NCBI RefSeq assembly: GCF_009389715.1
Contig: NC_052399.1
Location: 29,149,146 to 29,213,145, forward strand
Direction: 5' to 3'
DNA: 64,000 nt
DNA from: Phoenix dactylifera
Lineage: Eukaryota > Streptophyta > Magnoliopsida > Arecales > Arecaceae
Under the pieces are notes generated by a model, which was not told the DNA's origin, did no database searches, and saw only the letters and a program-made list of their open reading frames with translations. Each line of letters opens with the position of its first letter. Positions within the stretch are counted from its first letter, which is position 1. The position numbers and the translations under genes were made by a program. Below are positions 34,443 to 46,968 of this stretch, one piece after another.

Positions 34443-37165
34443 ACTTTCTGACCTTTCAATGATGGAAAATAAAAAAACATAATTGAAATCCTCAAGGTTT
34501 ATTGGCAATTAGGCATGGTAATAATTTCTCAGGAGCTCTTTCCATTCTGGTGAAAAGCTCCCTAGTGGCCCATCTGGCATATACAAGTGTCACGACAAGA
34601 CAACTCCCGTCGCATCATGTCGGCTGACACGTGCGGGCGCGCGTGTTGTGGGGTTGACTCACTAAAGAATCATTAGCAGCAGCAGCAATCATTCAACCAA
34701 CATGGTTTAACTAAGCTCATCAGCAGTTCCATCTTGATTTGCAAGGTTAGCAAACTTTATCACTTGTAATAATTCCACAAAGCTCTGAAATATACTTTGA
34801 GAGCACATGGCGAAGAGTCATTTCGAATTGCAGAAGATTCAAAAGCCTGCCTCAACATCAAACCGGCCAAATCTTATCATAAACTGGAGCAATAATCTTC
34901 AGCAAGAAGGCTCCTGAAAAATAAACCAACTCATGATGACCATTTGATGAGAGCGTACTAGTTGGTGATGAGCCAGTGCTATTGGATCTGAGCCTTAGAG
35001 TGAGTCACCTGTTTGTTGTCCATTCATGCCGATTTGATTCTTTTGCTTCTATTTGAAGTCTCTGTCCAGAAAAGATCCACCTATACTGGTCTGAAAGAAT
35101 AATTCACAGGAGCATGGGCATGCCTAGTCTTGAAAAGGCTAGAGAGAACAAAACTATAGAGACAAAGCTGTCACTATGTAAGGCCCATTTTCCGGGGCAA
35201 TGCCTGAAGCAGTAGGGACAGCATCCCAGAAAGAGCAAAGAAAATGATCGAGTAGTACATAGACTGTAAAAATTTCCTTATAAGGATACAAATGGAAGAG
35301 ATAGAAATAGTTGACAGGAACTACAGTTCTTCTTTGGTATCAATAGCATTACCAATGAAGGGTAGCATTGTAGTAAAACAGTGGAGCAAATCCACTGGCA
35401 TTACACTGTTAAGAAGAAAAAAGAAGGCAGCATCTTTTGAGCACTAAGGATTGGCATGTTGATCATCAATTTTTTTTTTTTTGACAAACGAGTCTGATAT
35501 AAGATAAAGGAATATATCATTTCAAAACTAGCAACATTCAGTTAATCTTTCTGATATTTTCTAAAGCTCTTCAACTCTGGACTCTGGAGTACTTCCTTGA
35601 ATGCAGAAGATTTACAGGAGTTAGTTCTTAAGGAAACAAAACCTTGGTAGCAGGCAATGTGGTCTTTCTGGGCGCCAGAGACGCAGCTTCCCACATGGTT
35701 TGCTTGAGCTGTTCACATCAGGATAGACATGTCAATCCTCGAGATGTATGCTTAGGAGAGGTTTTCTGGTGCAATGAAGGAGGGGGACTTGTACCAAAAA
35801 AAAAAGAGAGAGGAGGGGGATTAGGCACCTCACCCAAGACAATAGTGAACAAGGAAGCCATGTGATTTGTCAGCAAAATGCACAGATAAAAATATTTAGA
35901 AGATCAATGTGCCTTGATAGTGCGAAAGATATGAATTTCAAAAAAAGAAAAAAATGTGAAGGATACTACCTAAAAATGGAAAAAATATACTTTGCTTAGA
36001 ATATTCTACCATCCATTGAACTGTAAGCATTTCCATCAAGAGGAAAGACACCATGCGATTACTTCTCTTTTTTTATTTTGGCTGGATTTGATCTATTGCA
36101 GGCCTTGTCAATGAACTTCCGGAAACTGATCTCTTGCAGAATGTGTTATGTTTTTTTATTCACAAGCATTAGTGAATTCGAAGTGACATAAAGGATTGGA
36201 TGGTCTCTGTAAAGCAGTACTTAGAAGTGACTAGCTTCATTGTTCGAGGTACCTATGAAGTCCTAAATTTGCTGCAGTCAGCAAACCACTTTTTTCTAAG
36301 ACACACACATGGGTTCATGTCCTGGTCTGTTTTTTCTCTCTCTTTTCACCTCAGTTCTTTTCTCTTTTGATTAATGTGTCATATTCTTTTGTGATTTGCT
36401 GTTGAAAAAATTTTAACTGTCACCTGTAGGAAGCTGCGAACTGCATAATTTCTCTAATAACTGGCTGATAAGAAAAAATTGTTTAGAGTACTTCATGAAT
36501 TATTATAATTTAATTTTTTTAAATATATTTATATTAAAATTATATGAATCATCCATTATAGCATATATAAAAAATCAACTACCCAAAATATTTGTGGGCT
36601 ATGAAATTAATTACTAATGTGTTGATGTTCAATTATAATTATTCGTAATTGGATGCACCTGACATGAGAGAGATTTTTCTTTCTCAACCTGAAATCCTCG
36701 TTGCTGCAGAGAAGCAGGTAACTCCAGAGCTGAACCTTAGTTCAGGGAGAACGATTGCAAGCTTCCTAATTAGTGTTCAAGAAGTAAAAATTATTTATTT
36801 ATTTGAAGGTACAATAGCAGGAAAAGAAAAAGACCAGCCTAATTGTTGCTGAAAAACTACCACATTGAACAAATTGTCACCAAACTCAAGCTTGATCATT
36901 ACTTACTTTTCATTGATCGGATTTCTTTTTCTTTCTTTAAAGTCCAGTTGCCTGGTACTGGGGCCATCTGGCAGTAACTTTCATGTCTCACATTACCTAG
37001 TACGAGTTGCCCGGCTCTTGACAATTATAAGGCATCACAACCTGCTAACAAACACATTGGATTTCAAACAGTAATTGAACTGATCAAAAAATCATTCTGA
37101 AATTATCCAGATACCAAGTAGCATCAGTGATTTTGAACCATGGCCCTTCTACTAAGAATAGAGAC
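34443..37165. other. Intergenic DNA, no supported gene
   Basis: No frame matches a known family. Short exon-like pieces occur, for example + strand 36650-36717 (PDMREIFLSQPEILVAAEKQ, then GTAACT). They cannot be joined. Confidence 0.5.
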
Positions 37166-37170
37166 TAAGA

Positions 37171-38171
37171 CTTTGTTTGGCAGAACCGTTGGTAGTAAAG
37201 CTTTTTAAAGTAGAGTTTTTTGAAATAGATTTTTAATAAAAAACTATTTGTTGTTTGGTAACTACATTTTTAAAGTGTTGTAAAACTTTAATATGTAGTT
37301 AGTAAACAAACTGAAAAAATAATTTTAGTATGACAGGATGACCATAAAGAACATTGCATAATGTTATACAACAAAGCATAATAAAATATAATATATATTA
37401 ATATAAAATATATAATATAATATAACATTAGTGTAATGTAATATAATATTATTCTAATATAGTTAATATAATATTGTATACTATAACATAATAATATAAC
37501 ATAATTCGATATTATATAATATAACATATCAATATATTATGATATAATATAATATAATACAATACAATATAATATAAGATTTATAGTATAATACAAATAT
37601 TTTGATATAAAATATTATAATTATTATCATTATATATTAATATTTTATTAATATAATATTTTTAGGAACTAATTTTTGAAAAAAAATAAAAACACAATCA
37701 TATTTGCAAAAACGAGATTTTACGATTCTTTTTTTTCCAATACTTTTCTTGTTCAAAATGATAGATAAATAAATGGAGGAAAGAAATAATACCTTGATCA
37801 CATGGCAAAGAAGAAAGCCAAGGCCGATTAAGGTTCTTTGTTTGTTGAAGCTCTTGTAGATTTTTTTCGTGCATTATAATATAAATGAACATTTTCTATA
37901 ATTATATGATTTTATCATGGATATTTTAGTCTAAAAAAATTATAAATCTAAAACAACTTTTTTCGATGCGTGCTAAAAGTACTTTTCCAAAGAAGTTTTC
38001 ATTGTGGAGCTTTTTCCAAATAAATATTTTCAACTTTCTGGCAAAGCCAAAATAGCTTCTCAATTTTTTTTTTAACCAAACACCCCTAAACACCCATATT
38101 TCATCCAAAAATATTTTTAGAGGATCAGAAAGTACTTTCTAGCCCCCTAAAAGCTCTACCAAACAGAGCCC
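37171..38171. mobile_element. Probable MITE/fold-back element with TA-rich core
   Basis: The left end CTTTGTTTGGCAGAACC and the complement of the right end (GGGCTCTGTTTGGTAGAGCT) share TGTTTGG(T/C)AGA, and both are followed by AAAGC(T)TTTT. Such TGTTTGG ends are typical of plant hAT or PIF-type MITEs. The core at 37330-37640 is almost pure TA/ATAATATAAT. I could not fix a target duplication. About 1.0 kb is long for a MITE, perhaps because the TA core expanded. Confidence 0.5.
37330..37640. repeat. AT-only low-complexity core
   Basis: About 300 bases of TATAATATAAT-type sequence with few C or G. Lies inside the probable MITE. Confidence 0.9.
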
Positions 38172-38715
38172 AACTATGATTTGTAGGCAAGCCAAGATGA
38201 TATCAAAAGGAAAAACAATATTCAGGGTCTATCAGACAGCAATCTAGCAACATAACATCTTCCCTCTCCCCTTGATAAATTCTGCAATATCTTGCAACTA
38301 TTCAGTATAAACAGAAAAAAAAACCTGCGCTTGGTCAATGGTTTTACACAGCATTTGATCAAAATACTTAAAGGTATCGTCTTCCACCATTAAAAAGCTA
38401 GTACACTGGCTTAGCAACAAGGGTAAAGATCAAAACAGCCAGCTTTCATATTTTAGTTGCACTGTAAGTGGAAACTTGCAATGCACATGAAAAGAATATG
38501 GCTATAATCTCATCAAATTGAAATAATTTTATTATCTATACAACAGAATATGTGTTTCCGCTTTTGTTGGTTCATGATTCTCTACCTCATAGTGCCCAAG
38601 GACTGAACAGAAAAGGGTTTGCCCATTACTTTGAGCAATTGTAGAGGCTACCATCTGCTTAAAATACAGTTAGTTGGAGAGTCCTGGCTCAGAAGTAGAG
38701 TCATAACAGGAGAGA

Positions 38716-38852
38716 TCAACTCCTCTTTTCGCATATCTTCAACTTGATCTTATTAGACAGAACAAGAGTACCGACAATCATAAGATCATCTCCCACCGGC
38801 CACACGATGCCACAAGCGCGCTCACCTTTGCTATAGCGAAGATGAAATATGC
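38716..38852 (-). pseudogene. Unrecognised exon-like fragment
   Basis: On the minus strand, after an acceptor-like TGCAG, the frame reads GIFHLRYSKGERACGIVWPV, then GDDLMIVGTLVLSNKIKLKI and a stop. Composition looks protein-like, but I do not recognise a family, and it has no visible upstream exon apart from the NDPK gene on the same strand. It may be a broken gene piece or chance. Confidence 0.3.
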
Positions 38853-39125
38853 CTGCACTGATGGATCCTGCTTATTACAGTAGTCAACCTTGTGTCAATT
38901 GGTGATGGTTTGGTAAACAATTATTTCCTCTTACATGCCTTTGCAAGGCAAATGTAGGATCCAAGTATTACATTAACAGGTACAACATTGAGCCATAGGT
39001 GGTACAAAAAAGCTGACCAACCCAACCAGCCAAACATGGTGTAGGCACCAGGCAACTGACTCTCCACTATTAATTATCAGAAAGATGGCTGCCCATCTGC
39101 CATCCATCTATAGGCTAAACCAAGC

Positions 39126-39244
39126 TTAATGCCTGACAAAAAATCTTCTAAAGTCATGCTTCACAACACCTACAGGATGAAGGAAAGCAGGCATCTTCTA
39201 AAGCTCATCGTGCTTCACAAAACCTGCAGGATGAAGGAAAGCAG
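39126..39244 (-). repeat. Tandem duplication of the terminal NDPK exon
   Basis: Two adjacent copies of about 50 bp, 39143-39190 and 39193-39244, each span the acceptor and coding part of the last NDPK exon. The copy met first in transcription (39193-39244) encodes KHDEL and a stop. The second copy keeps the AG acceptor, but four bases are missing in the HDEL region, so if used it would give GVVKHD followed by FRRFFVRH and a stop at 39126. Confidence 0.9.
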
Positions 39245-42200
39245 ACAATTAATCTTCAAAAGAAGTCCCGAGGTTTAGTTCTTTTTGACCAGTCTTAGAC
39301 TGCCATTTGCCAGAAGACATAAAGAATGAGTTGGAATGAGGTCAGTCAAAACATTTTGTAGGACCAAACAAATGACCGCCAAAAGCAAAAAGAGCGATGC
39401 AGGAAAGATGCACCAAGAATTTGTACATGACAACTCAGAGATGCAAGTTATGCATGAAAATAGCTATAATCATATCATTGAGAACATAAATACAAATCAA
39501 AATTAAATCAGGCCTTCTACCAAGATCTTGGAATTCTCCATATGAATAAGATATCAAAGGGTTCCTAGCTAAAATGATGGGATGGAAAGGCAGCTAAATA
39601 TATAGAGAATGCCAACACTTTTTTGACCTTCCAAGATTAGCATAATTAAATTGTTTTTGCATCTCAAACCAGAGAAGGGGCATGTCCTCAATTACTGAAC
39701 AACGATAAGCAGCATTTACGAATACGCATGTATGACCAATGAAGACTTGATTATCTAAAAATCAAACTGTTATCTTTTTAAGCAACTTGAATACATTTTT
39801 CTTTACTGTCTCAAATGATGAGAAAATTCAGAGTATATCACCAATACATACACCATAAATATGAAATCACATCTTGGCCTTATCTTGGCAAAGCAACATG
39901 TTAATCTGTATGGCATAATTCATGAAAAAAATAGTATCATGCATCTGCATATTCTGCTTGACAACATGGATAACGTTGGATTCAAATCTTTAGCAGATAT
40001 TATAAATCTACCTTAAAAAATACAAGATATTTATTTTTACACCAGTTATTTCTCAACTATGATGCTTCCCCTTACACCTAAATATTACTTATCTAGCCTT
40101 TTCTAGCAAGGGGTGAAAGTAGATCGGATAATATCCGTCCGCATCTGTTTTCATATCCGAATCTATCTGGATATGGATAGAAATTTGAGCATCCGACTAA
40201 TATCCGTATCTATATTCATATCCATCAAAGAAAATGGATATAGATATGGATAAACAATTATCCGATCCATATCTGAATATCCAATTTCATTTGTAACCCT
40301 ATTTAATTTTATATGACACTTATGAACTTTTAAGAAAAATAAATGACTATATTAATATGCTATTAACTTGATTTATCACCTACTTAATATCTTTGATTCT
40401 ACGGTAATAAAGTTGAATTATCCGATTTATATCCATATTTATATCCATACTTTCAGTATATGATTTGTATCTGTATCCATTTAAAACAAAAATGGATATA
40501 AATTTTTACATCCGACTAACATCCGTATCCGTATTTGTATTCGTCAAACAAAACAAATATGAATATGGATATGCTAGTATCCGATCCGTATCCAATCCGA
40601 TTTCAGCCCTATTTCCAACACAAGATGGAAGATTTTGACCACTAAAAACTATATCTAAAACAAATACGTAACTCATAGAAACAATTGCACTGCCCATTAT
40701 ATGGAAGTTATAAACCGATCATTTCCAATAGAATGAGGTCAATATTAACCTAATCCCATTAATATGTAAACGAATGAGAACAATACCGTTGTTAATACTC
40801 TCATAAGTTTCATCTTTATTATAAATGGTGATAAAAGCAAGTAACACCAACAACAACACGAGTCATCAATGTATTCAATTAAACAAGCATAAAAACTAAC
40901 CTGGTAAAATGTCTCCAAAGAAAAATGAAATTTCTCGTGCGGCAGATGGTGGAGAATCTGAACCATGAACACAGTTCCTTGCAGAATCCAGCCCACACAT
41001 GGCTCTGATGCTGAAAAATGGAAGCAGAAAAATGAATGAAAAAGCTAAAATGGTGAAAACAGGATCATATAAGTTATGCTATAATGTAATGGTAAAAGAT
41101 AAAATCATGGCTGCAGAGTATGCTTATATATTAAGGCACGAAAATATGAATTTGAGATAATGCTGGTTGCAACAAGACTATTCTGTGGTCACAAGTCACA
41201 AGCGGATTTTCTTTTTTTTATCATAGGTGAGAAAATGTCACAGAATGGAAGTGTTTCTACAAACAGGTAGCTTGATTCCACAAGCTCAAAGTTGCTTATA
41301 TTCTTGCCAACCATTGAACTAAACCCTATAAGAGAATTAAGGATGTCCAGAAAAGGAGTGCAAGACACTTGAAGACCAAGATAGCAAAGGTTTAGGAACA
41401 CTAAACACTGTAGAAAAAAGTTATGAAGATCTGAACTTGCCAGAACAGGAGATGTTAGGAAATCTTAAGTTTATAGGATTGGAATTTACATACATTCTAA
41501 ATCAAAAAGAAGTGAGATGCATTTGGTATAGATGGAAACTGATCACAGGATTAAATAAAGTCAGAAGCCTTTTAAGTATAGTGGCTACTTTTCAAGTTCA
41601 AACAGCGTATTCTCTGAGAAGTCTTAGTCAGATTAAGAGTACATTTAGTTACAAAGTTTGAGATCCAAATACAAGCTAATTTTATATGTTGTATAATATC
41701 CATGCATCTGCTCTAGTACAAACATGAGTTTCATTGAGCCTAAAAAATGCAAGGTTTTCTTTATTTGCTCTTCTTTCTTAACATCATTATTTTGTTTGTA
41801 GGGTCTAATTGATGCTATCAAAAGATCTAGCTGCATAAGAAGAAATAAGCTAACCTGTTAGGATGAGAAACTTTAGCCTTCCTTGAATCAGTTGGTCCAA
41901 TCAAAGCACGCCAATCAGAGATGGCATTAGGCTTTTCAAGAACCATAATCAACACTGGGCCACTAAAAATTAACAGTCAGTAATGCAGACAAGACATATA
42001 CCATAACTAACTAGCAGACCATACTAATTATTGAATAGAAGAAGAAGAAGAAGAAACATTAGAATAATGAGTTATGACTATCAGTACAGATGAAGCATAA
42101 TATACAGTGGGCGTCCCAGTGCAGATGAAGCATAATAGCATATCAAAAGACATGATTGTCATGTTTTTAGTTGCCTATAATGCAATTTAATAGACATTTA

Positions 42201-44997
42201 CTTACAGGCTTTAGTATAAAAATGTAGTGAAATTAATAGAAGTGCAACATGACAAGGGCAAGACTATACATAAGAAAACTCACTAATGATAGGCAACTAA
42301 AAAGATTATTATATATACAGTACTAAAGTAGATGCTTGATGAAGAGAGTTCTGTCTGCACTCAAATGTAGTTATGGGAAACATAGTAGCTTGAGTAAGTA
42401 CGGACGAAGTTTTGCACACAAAGTGCAATGCTACTAAAAAGTAGAAGGGGAAAATACAACGTATAAAGAATAATATTGTCTTACAGTGTTGAGTAATACA
42501 AATCTAAAAAGAAACTAAAACGATGAAGTTTTATTCTACAATTATATTGTCAATTGATAAAATCAGGGGCAGCAAAACAATTGCAGTAGCATCAGTATTG
42601 TTGAGAAGAGAAGCACAGTGAAAGATTATCTTCACCAATCACAAGCAAACAAGAATTAAAAAGTATGCTAAGCTAAGAATGAACTATAGACTAAGAACAT
42701 TTTGATCAGGTCCAATTAAGATTGAATCATCAATCTCTCAGGTTGAATGCTTTTATGCTTGAAACCCACCAAAAAAAAAGTAAAAAAAATCACTAGTTAA
42801 GCATGTTGGTTAACTATATTAATGACTAAATCTTTTCATTATGAAAATAGATTACATTATTTGATCATCTATCACTGAGGCGCACCTATGTATGGAAACT
42901 AAGTTGATCAATCAGGGTAGTGCTTTTCTAAAAGGCATTTACATTGGCTTCATTTTCTAAAGCTTCCTGTCTTAAGATGATATACATTTCTGAAATTTGT
43001 TTAAATGGAGTAGATGAAAATGTCTAACTAAAAACTATAAATCAAACCTCGTGATATAGAAAAGAGAAGATAGTCTGATACCTTGTCATATACTCAATAA
43101 GGCCTGGAAAGAAGCTTTTCTTTGAATGTTCAGCATAAAATAGTGTAACATTTTCTGCATCAAGCTGAACGATCATCTCCCAGATGATATCAAATCCAGA
43201 TTCCAGAATCACTTTCTTTATCTTTTCCGTGTAATTACCAGACAAACCATCTGGTTTTATCATGGCCAGTGTTTTCTCCTTTTCCTTAGCCGCATGTCTT
43301 GGAGGGCCAATTGAACCAGCAGCAGACAGAAGGAGTCTACACTCCAAACATACATCAATAAAAAGAAAAAAGACTAGTCTGTCATAAGCAATTAAAAGGT
43401 GAATATCAAAAGACTAGTTTGTCATAAGCAATTAAAAAGGTGAATATCAAAAGACTAGTCTGTAATAAGCAATTAAAAGGTGAATTCAATGCCATAACAA
43501 AATAATACAGATGATATAGGATCCCAGCAATCAGACAATATCAATGAAAGGCTCCATAAACAAAGCAGATAGCATGGCAGCATAAATGTTCACACAGACA
43601 AGTATATAACCGATACTTGCAACAAAGAATTCCTGCAGGATGAAACACAAAGGAAGAAGAGGCTCCTGCAGCCCCAAAGGAAAATGGCAGAAAGAACTTA
43701 AAAAATTCTATTGAAAGAAAGCTAAATAGAAATTCAAGGTTATAATATGGTACATCTCAACATAGAGGATCATCATACATACTGCAAAAACTTTTTTCAT
43801 CTATTGCATGATAGATGAGATCTTTAGAGGGGAGAAGAGAAGACTGCTAAGTTATCAACCAGCAACATTGGATTTAATGGAACTATGGTAATCTTGGAAC
43901 CTAAGAATTAACAACATAAGATAAAGAATCACATGTATCTAACCAGATTCTCAAAAAAAAATCCCTTATATGTTGTAGCTACCCTGAAAATCAGTGACAC
44001 TTGCATCGCTCCGATAGAATGTGTTGTTTCATCCCAAAAATAAAGAAAATAGGTTCCCATCTCATGATTAAAAAGTGAGGTTTCAGCTTTACCCTATACT
44101 GATATCGTAAGGATTTATATCAAAGATGTCACTATAATATTCACAGCTATCCCGGTAAACTGAAACCCAAGATTGAGGATGAGGATAATAAAGAATATCA
44201 TAATGCTTGATGAAGAAAGGTATATATGGAATCTTGAACTACCGAACATCACAAAATTTGCGGATAAAGAAACACTAAATTTAGCTACAGAACAATGCTA
44301 TAAACATATACGAACAAATAAAGGAAGCCCAGGCATGCACTTTGAGAAGAAGGCACAACATCAGGCAGTTTTTTGGAATTAACACTGTTGTACAATCGTC
44401 GAACTTTGTGATCAAAAAAAAATTTAACATACTCGTCCAAGCATTAACGAAACCTCTCATAATAGCCCGAAATCTCACGTATTGAACTATTGCTTCATAA
44501 ATTCAAAAAACTCATGATCTTCCCGAACAAGTAAAGAAAGACTAAGCTAAATTACAGGTAACATTCAAGAAGCTACCAGATATTCTTGGTCTAGTTAAAA
44601 TATCTCAGAAACAGGTAAAAATACAAAATAAATATAAGAAATTGAACAGATTCTCCTAATGATGAAGAAACAGCACTCTATAGCTTGAGATCGGAAAAAC
44701 AGAAACATAGCAAAAATCTAATTAATATCCAGGAAAACATGCACCAAAACACTACAATCAAACAAAATATATACACTGAGTTCGCTTGCTAAAATCTTGT
44801 GAAAAATTATAAGAACCACGATCTAATTCAGCTAAAAATCGAAGTAACAGAGAGCGAGATCCGACAGATGGAAAAGGAAAAGCCTAAATTTTTGGGCAAG
44901 GACATGCAAGGGCGGGAACAAACCCTAGCTTTGCTTACCCGGCGAAGAGAAAGAGTGCGAAGCGGAGGAGGAGAGCGGAAACCGAAGTCTTTCTCAT
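39198..44997 (-). CDS. ER-type nucleoside diphosphate kinase
   Basis: Five exons on the minus strand: 44997-44939, 43336-43082, 41962-41855, 41010-40901 and 39223-39198, in phase to about 185 aa. The start gives a signal peptide, [20 protein letters not shown], then LLLSAAGS. The NDPK fold follows with [58 protein letters not shown] and [12 protein letters not shown]. The active site is [12 protein letters not shown], with the catalytic His and the following Ser kept. The C-terminus is KHDEL, an ER-retention signal. NDPKs move the gamma phosphate among nucleotides via phospho-His. Signal peptide plus HDEL suggests action in the ER lumen, as for the plant NDPK group with signal peptides. Intron 1 is 1.6 kb with a 40-bp tandem repeat; the last intron (1.7 kb) contains a MITE. 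Confidence 0.93.
40109..40611 (+). mobile_element. MITE copy 2, in the last NDPK intron
   Basis: The 503-bp block has ends AGGGGTGAAAGTAGATCGGAT and the complement of TAGGGCTGAAATCGGATTGG, so the termini are imperfect inverted repeats. The interior consists of ATATCCGTATC variants and matches 21041-21471 in the opposite orientation. It lies between NDPK exons 4 and 5. hAT-like by its ends, but no clear 8-bp duplication was found. Confidence 0.65.
43371..43485 (+). repeat. 40-bp tandem repeat in NDPK intron 1
   Basis: About 2.9 copies of a 40-41 bp unit containing GACTAGT(C/T)TGTCATAAGC and AATTAAAAGGTGAATATC. Copies differ by one or two bases, so this is a recent expansion just upstream of NDPK exon 2. 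Confidence 0.9.
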
Positions 44998-46899
44998 CGC
45001 GAGGAGGCGGCGGGACGAAGGGAGGGAGTTCGCACGTAGGATGGAGTGACGGCGGTCCGTACGGAACCAGCCCTCTTTTCTCCGGTGCCTGCAGTTTTTA
45101 CTTCCCCACCGAATACGTTGACCATGCGCTAGATTTGACTTCTGTTGAAATGCTAATTTCAAGTGCAAGTCAACGGTACGATGCATGGTGCATGCTTACC
45201 AAAAACGATTGTAAGAAAAGCACAATGCTGCATCTTGGGCGTTGCAATATTAAAGAAATGATCTTTCTTTGAACTGGTTCAAAAAAAAATCACTCCCAAA
45301 CTTAAACAAACTTGTTCTCATTTATATACAGCCTATGATTCAGGCTAAGTCAAGCAAATCTGGACAAGATCTTGACTCTAACAAGGAATCAATTGGATTA
45401 GGATGAGAATAATGTGGATACTTTCTTTGCTGAATACTTGAATCAATTCCTTGTCGGATTAGAAGTAGTGTGAGAGTGCATAGGCTCGATTTGACCCAAT
45501 TATAAAATAATTTGACTCACTGATTGATAACGGTACTATAATTCCTTGTATGGTATGTTATACATTAATTTTAACATTACCACCAGTAAGGGGATATAGT
45601 ATAAAAGCAACTAAAATGTACAAGCACGTGGTTTTGCTTGTATGTCTGGGTGTCTAGGTTTTTGACTTTTCCCTCTCTTCAAACCACCTTCCAATGAGGA
45701 TTGTTTTGCGAAAAATTGTTTTGGCCCGTTTGGTATTACTATTGCTTTATTATGTTTTGTTTAAAAAAATCCTTAAAAAATAAATTAGATGGGAAAATCA
45801 GAGTCGGCTCAACCTTTAGACGAAAAAGGCGGTCGCCTAAGGCCTCGGCCTCTAAGTGCATTTATTATAGTGAGTTCCAAAGTGAGCATCCAAATATATT
45901 GAGGCTTCTAATATATTTGAGGACCTCAAATGTTGTGTATCTTTATAGCTATAAATGCATTTATGTTGGGACGCATCTCTTATCTAAAAAAATTTATTTT
46001 CTCATTCTTTATTTATGTATTGAGACCCCCAAATACATTTATGTTGAGGCCTTTGAGTTCACCTTAGGCCCCCAAATGTATTAAATCGCTCCTGGGGAAA
46101 ACATGTGATGAAAAATTAACTAGAGCTTTTGATAGCAAAGAATTATTACTTTCAAAATAAAATATTGATACCTTCAGTATCGATCTTCTTATAGTATTTT
46201 ATTAATTTGTAGATAAACAAAAATATTACCATATAAGCCTGTTTATCCATATTCCATAACCCTAACTCTCATTTATATTAATTTAACGGATACTTACCCT
46301 TATTATCCCTTTTTAATATCACTATTAGGCTGGCCATTGAGGCTTTTGCAGGCTTATAGAACGGGGTTATTGGTCCAAGCCCTATATAAAGAGCTCGGGT
46401 TTAAGTTTTGTAAATATATGAGCTAACAAGGGCCCTGCAAGAAAATTATTCTCTCTTTATTTCCACTCTATATTCTTCTCTTTTCATCTGGCATTTCTTC
46501 TCAAATCTTTTAAACCATATCACCATTCGATCATGCTAGTTCCTTTGTACCTTGGGGATGATATTGCACCCACACGATGGGGCAAAAATTATTCGTAGAA
46601 AAGTGTATTTCTATAAAGCTCGATTCAAGCATATCATGTTCAATCCCAAATTTATAGTATCAAATTCATCAAAATATTTTAAATTAATTTTTAATTGTTA
46701 TTACTAATAATAAATTCACCAATTCACTATATGTTGGCTAGAAAAGTGCCACATCCCAACTCATTCGAGGCAGAAAAATGAAACTACCAGGTAAGATAAA
46801 CACTGAATAACCTCTTATTTCATTGGATTAAAATTATGAGACATGCTAACAGGTTCTACCAGAAAACCCTAAACATCTTTCTCGTCTCGTGCGAAGAAG
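44998..46899. other. Upstream region of the NDPK gene
   Basis: Contains the NDPK 5' UTR and promoter. At about 45800-46090 a block with GGCGGTCGCCTAAGGCCTCGG and a distant complement-like CACCTTAGGCCCCCAAATG looks like an old inverted-repeat element. No gene is seen. Confidence 0.45.
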
Positions 46900-46966
46900 A
46901 TGGGGCGGAAGAAGAAGTTTATCAATAAGAAGAACTCCGCCACCTTTCGGCTTCTTGCCCGATGCT
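46900..46966 (+). pseudogene. LTV1-like 5' gene fragment
   Basis: An ATG at 46900 opens MGRKKKFINKKNSATFRLLA, followed by RC and a stop (TAG at 46966-46968). This is the conserved N-terminus of LTV1, a 40S ribosome-assembly factor. It is preceded by a 5'-UTR-like stretch (CCCTAAACATC). The LTV1 sequence after residue 21 is not continued in this frame, and no further exon was found. It is most likely a fragment left by an incomplete duplication. Short match, so moderate confidence. Confidence 0.6.
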
Positions 46967-46968
46967 AG

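Noticed and set aside
44799..45272. Plus-strand open frame over the NDPK first exon
   Set aside because: Shadow of the antisense NDPK leader and exon; no family signal.
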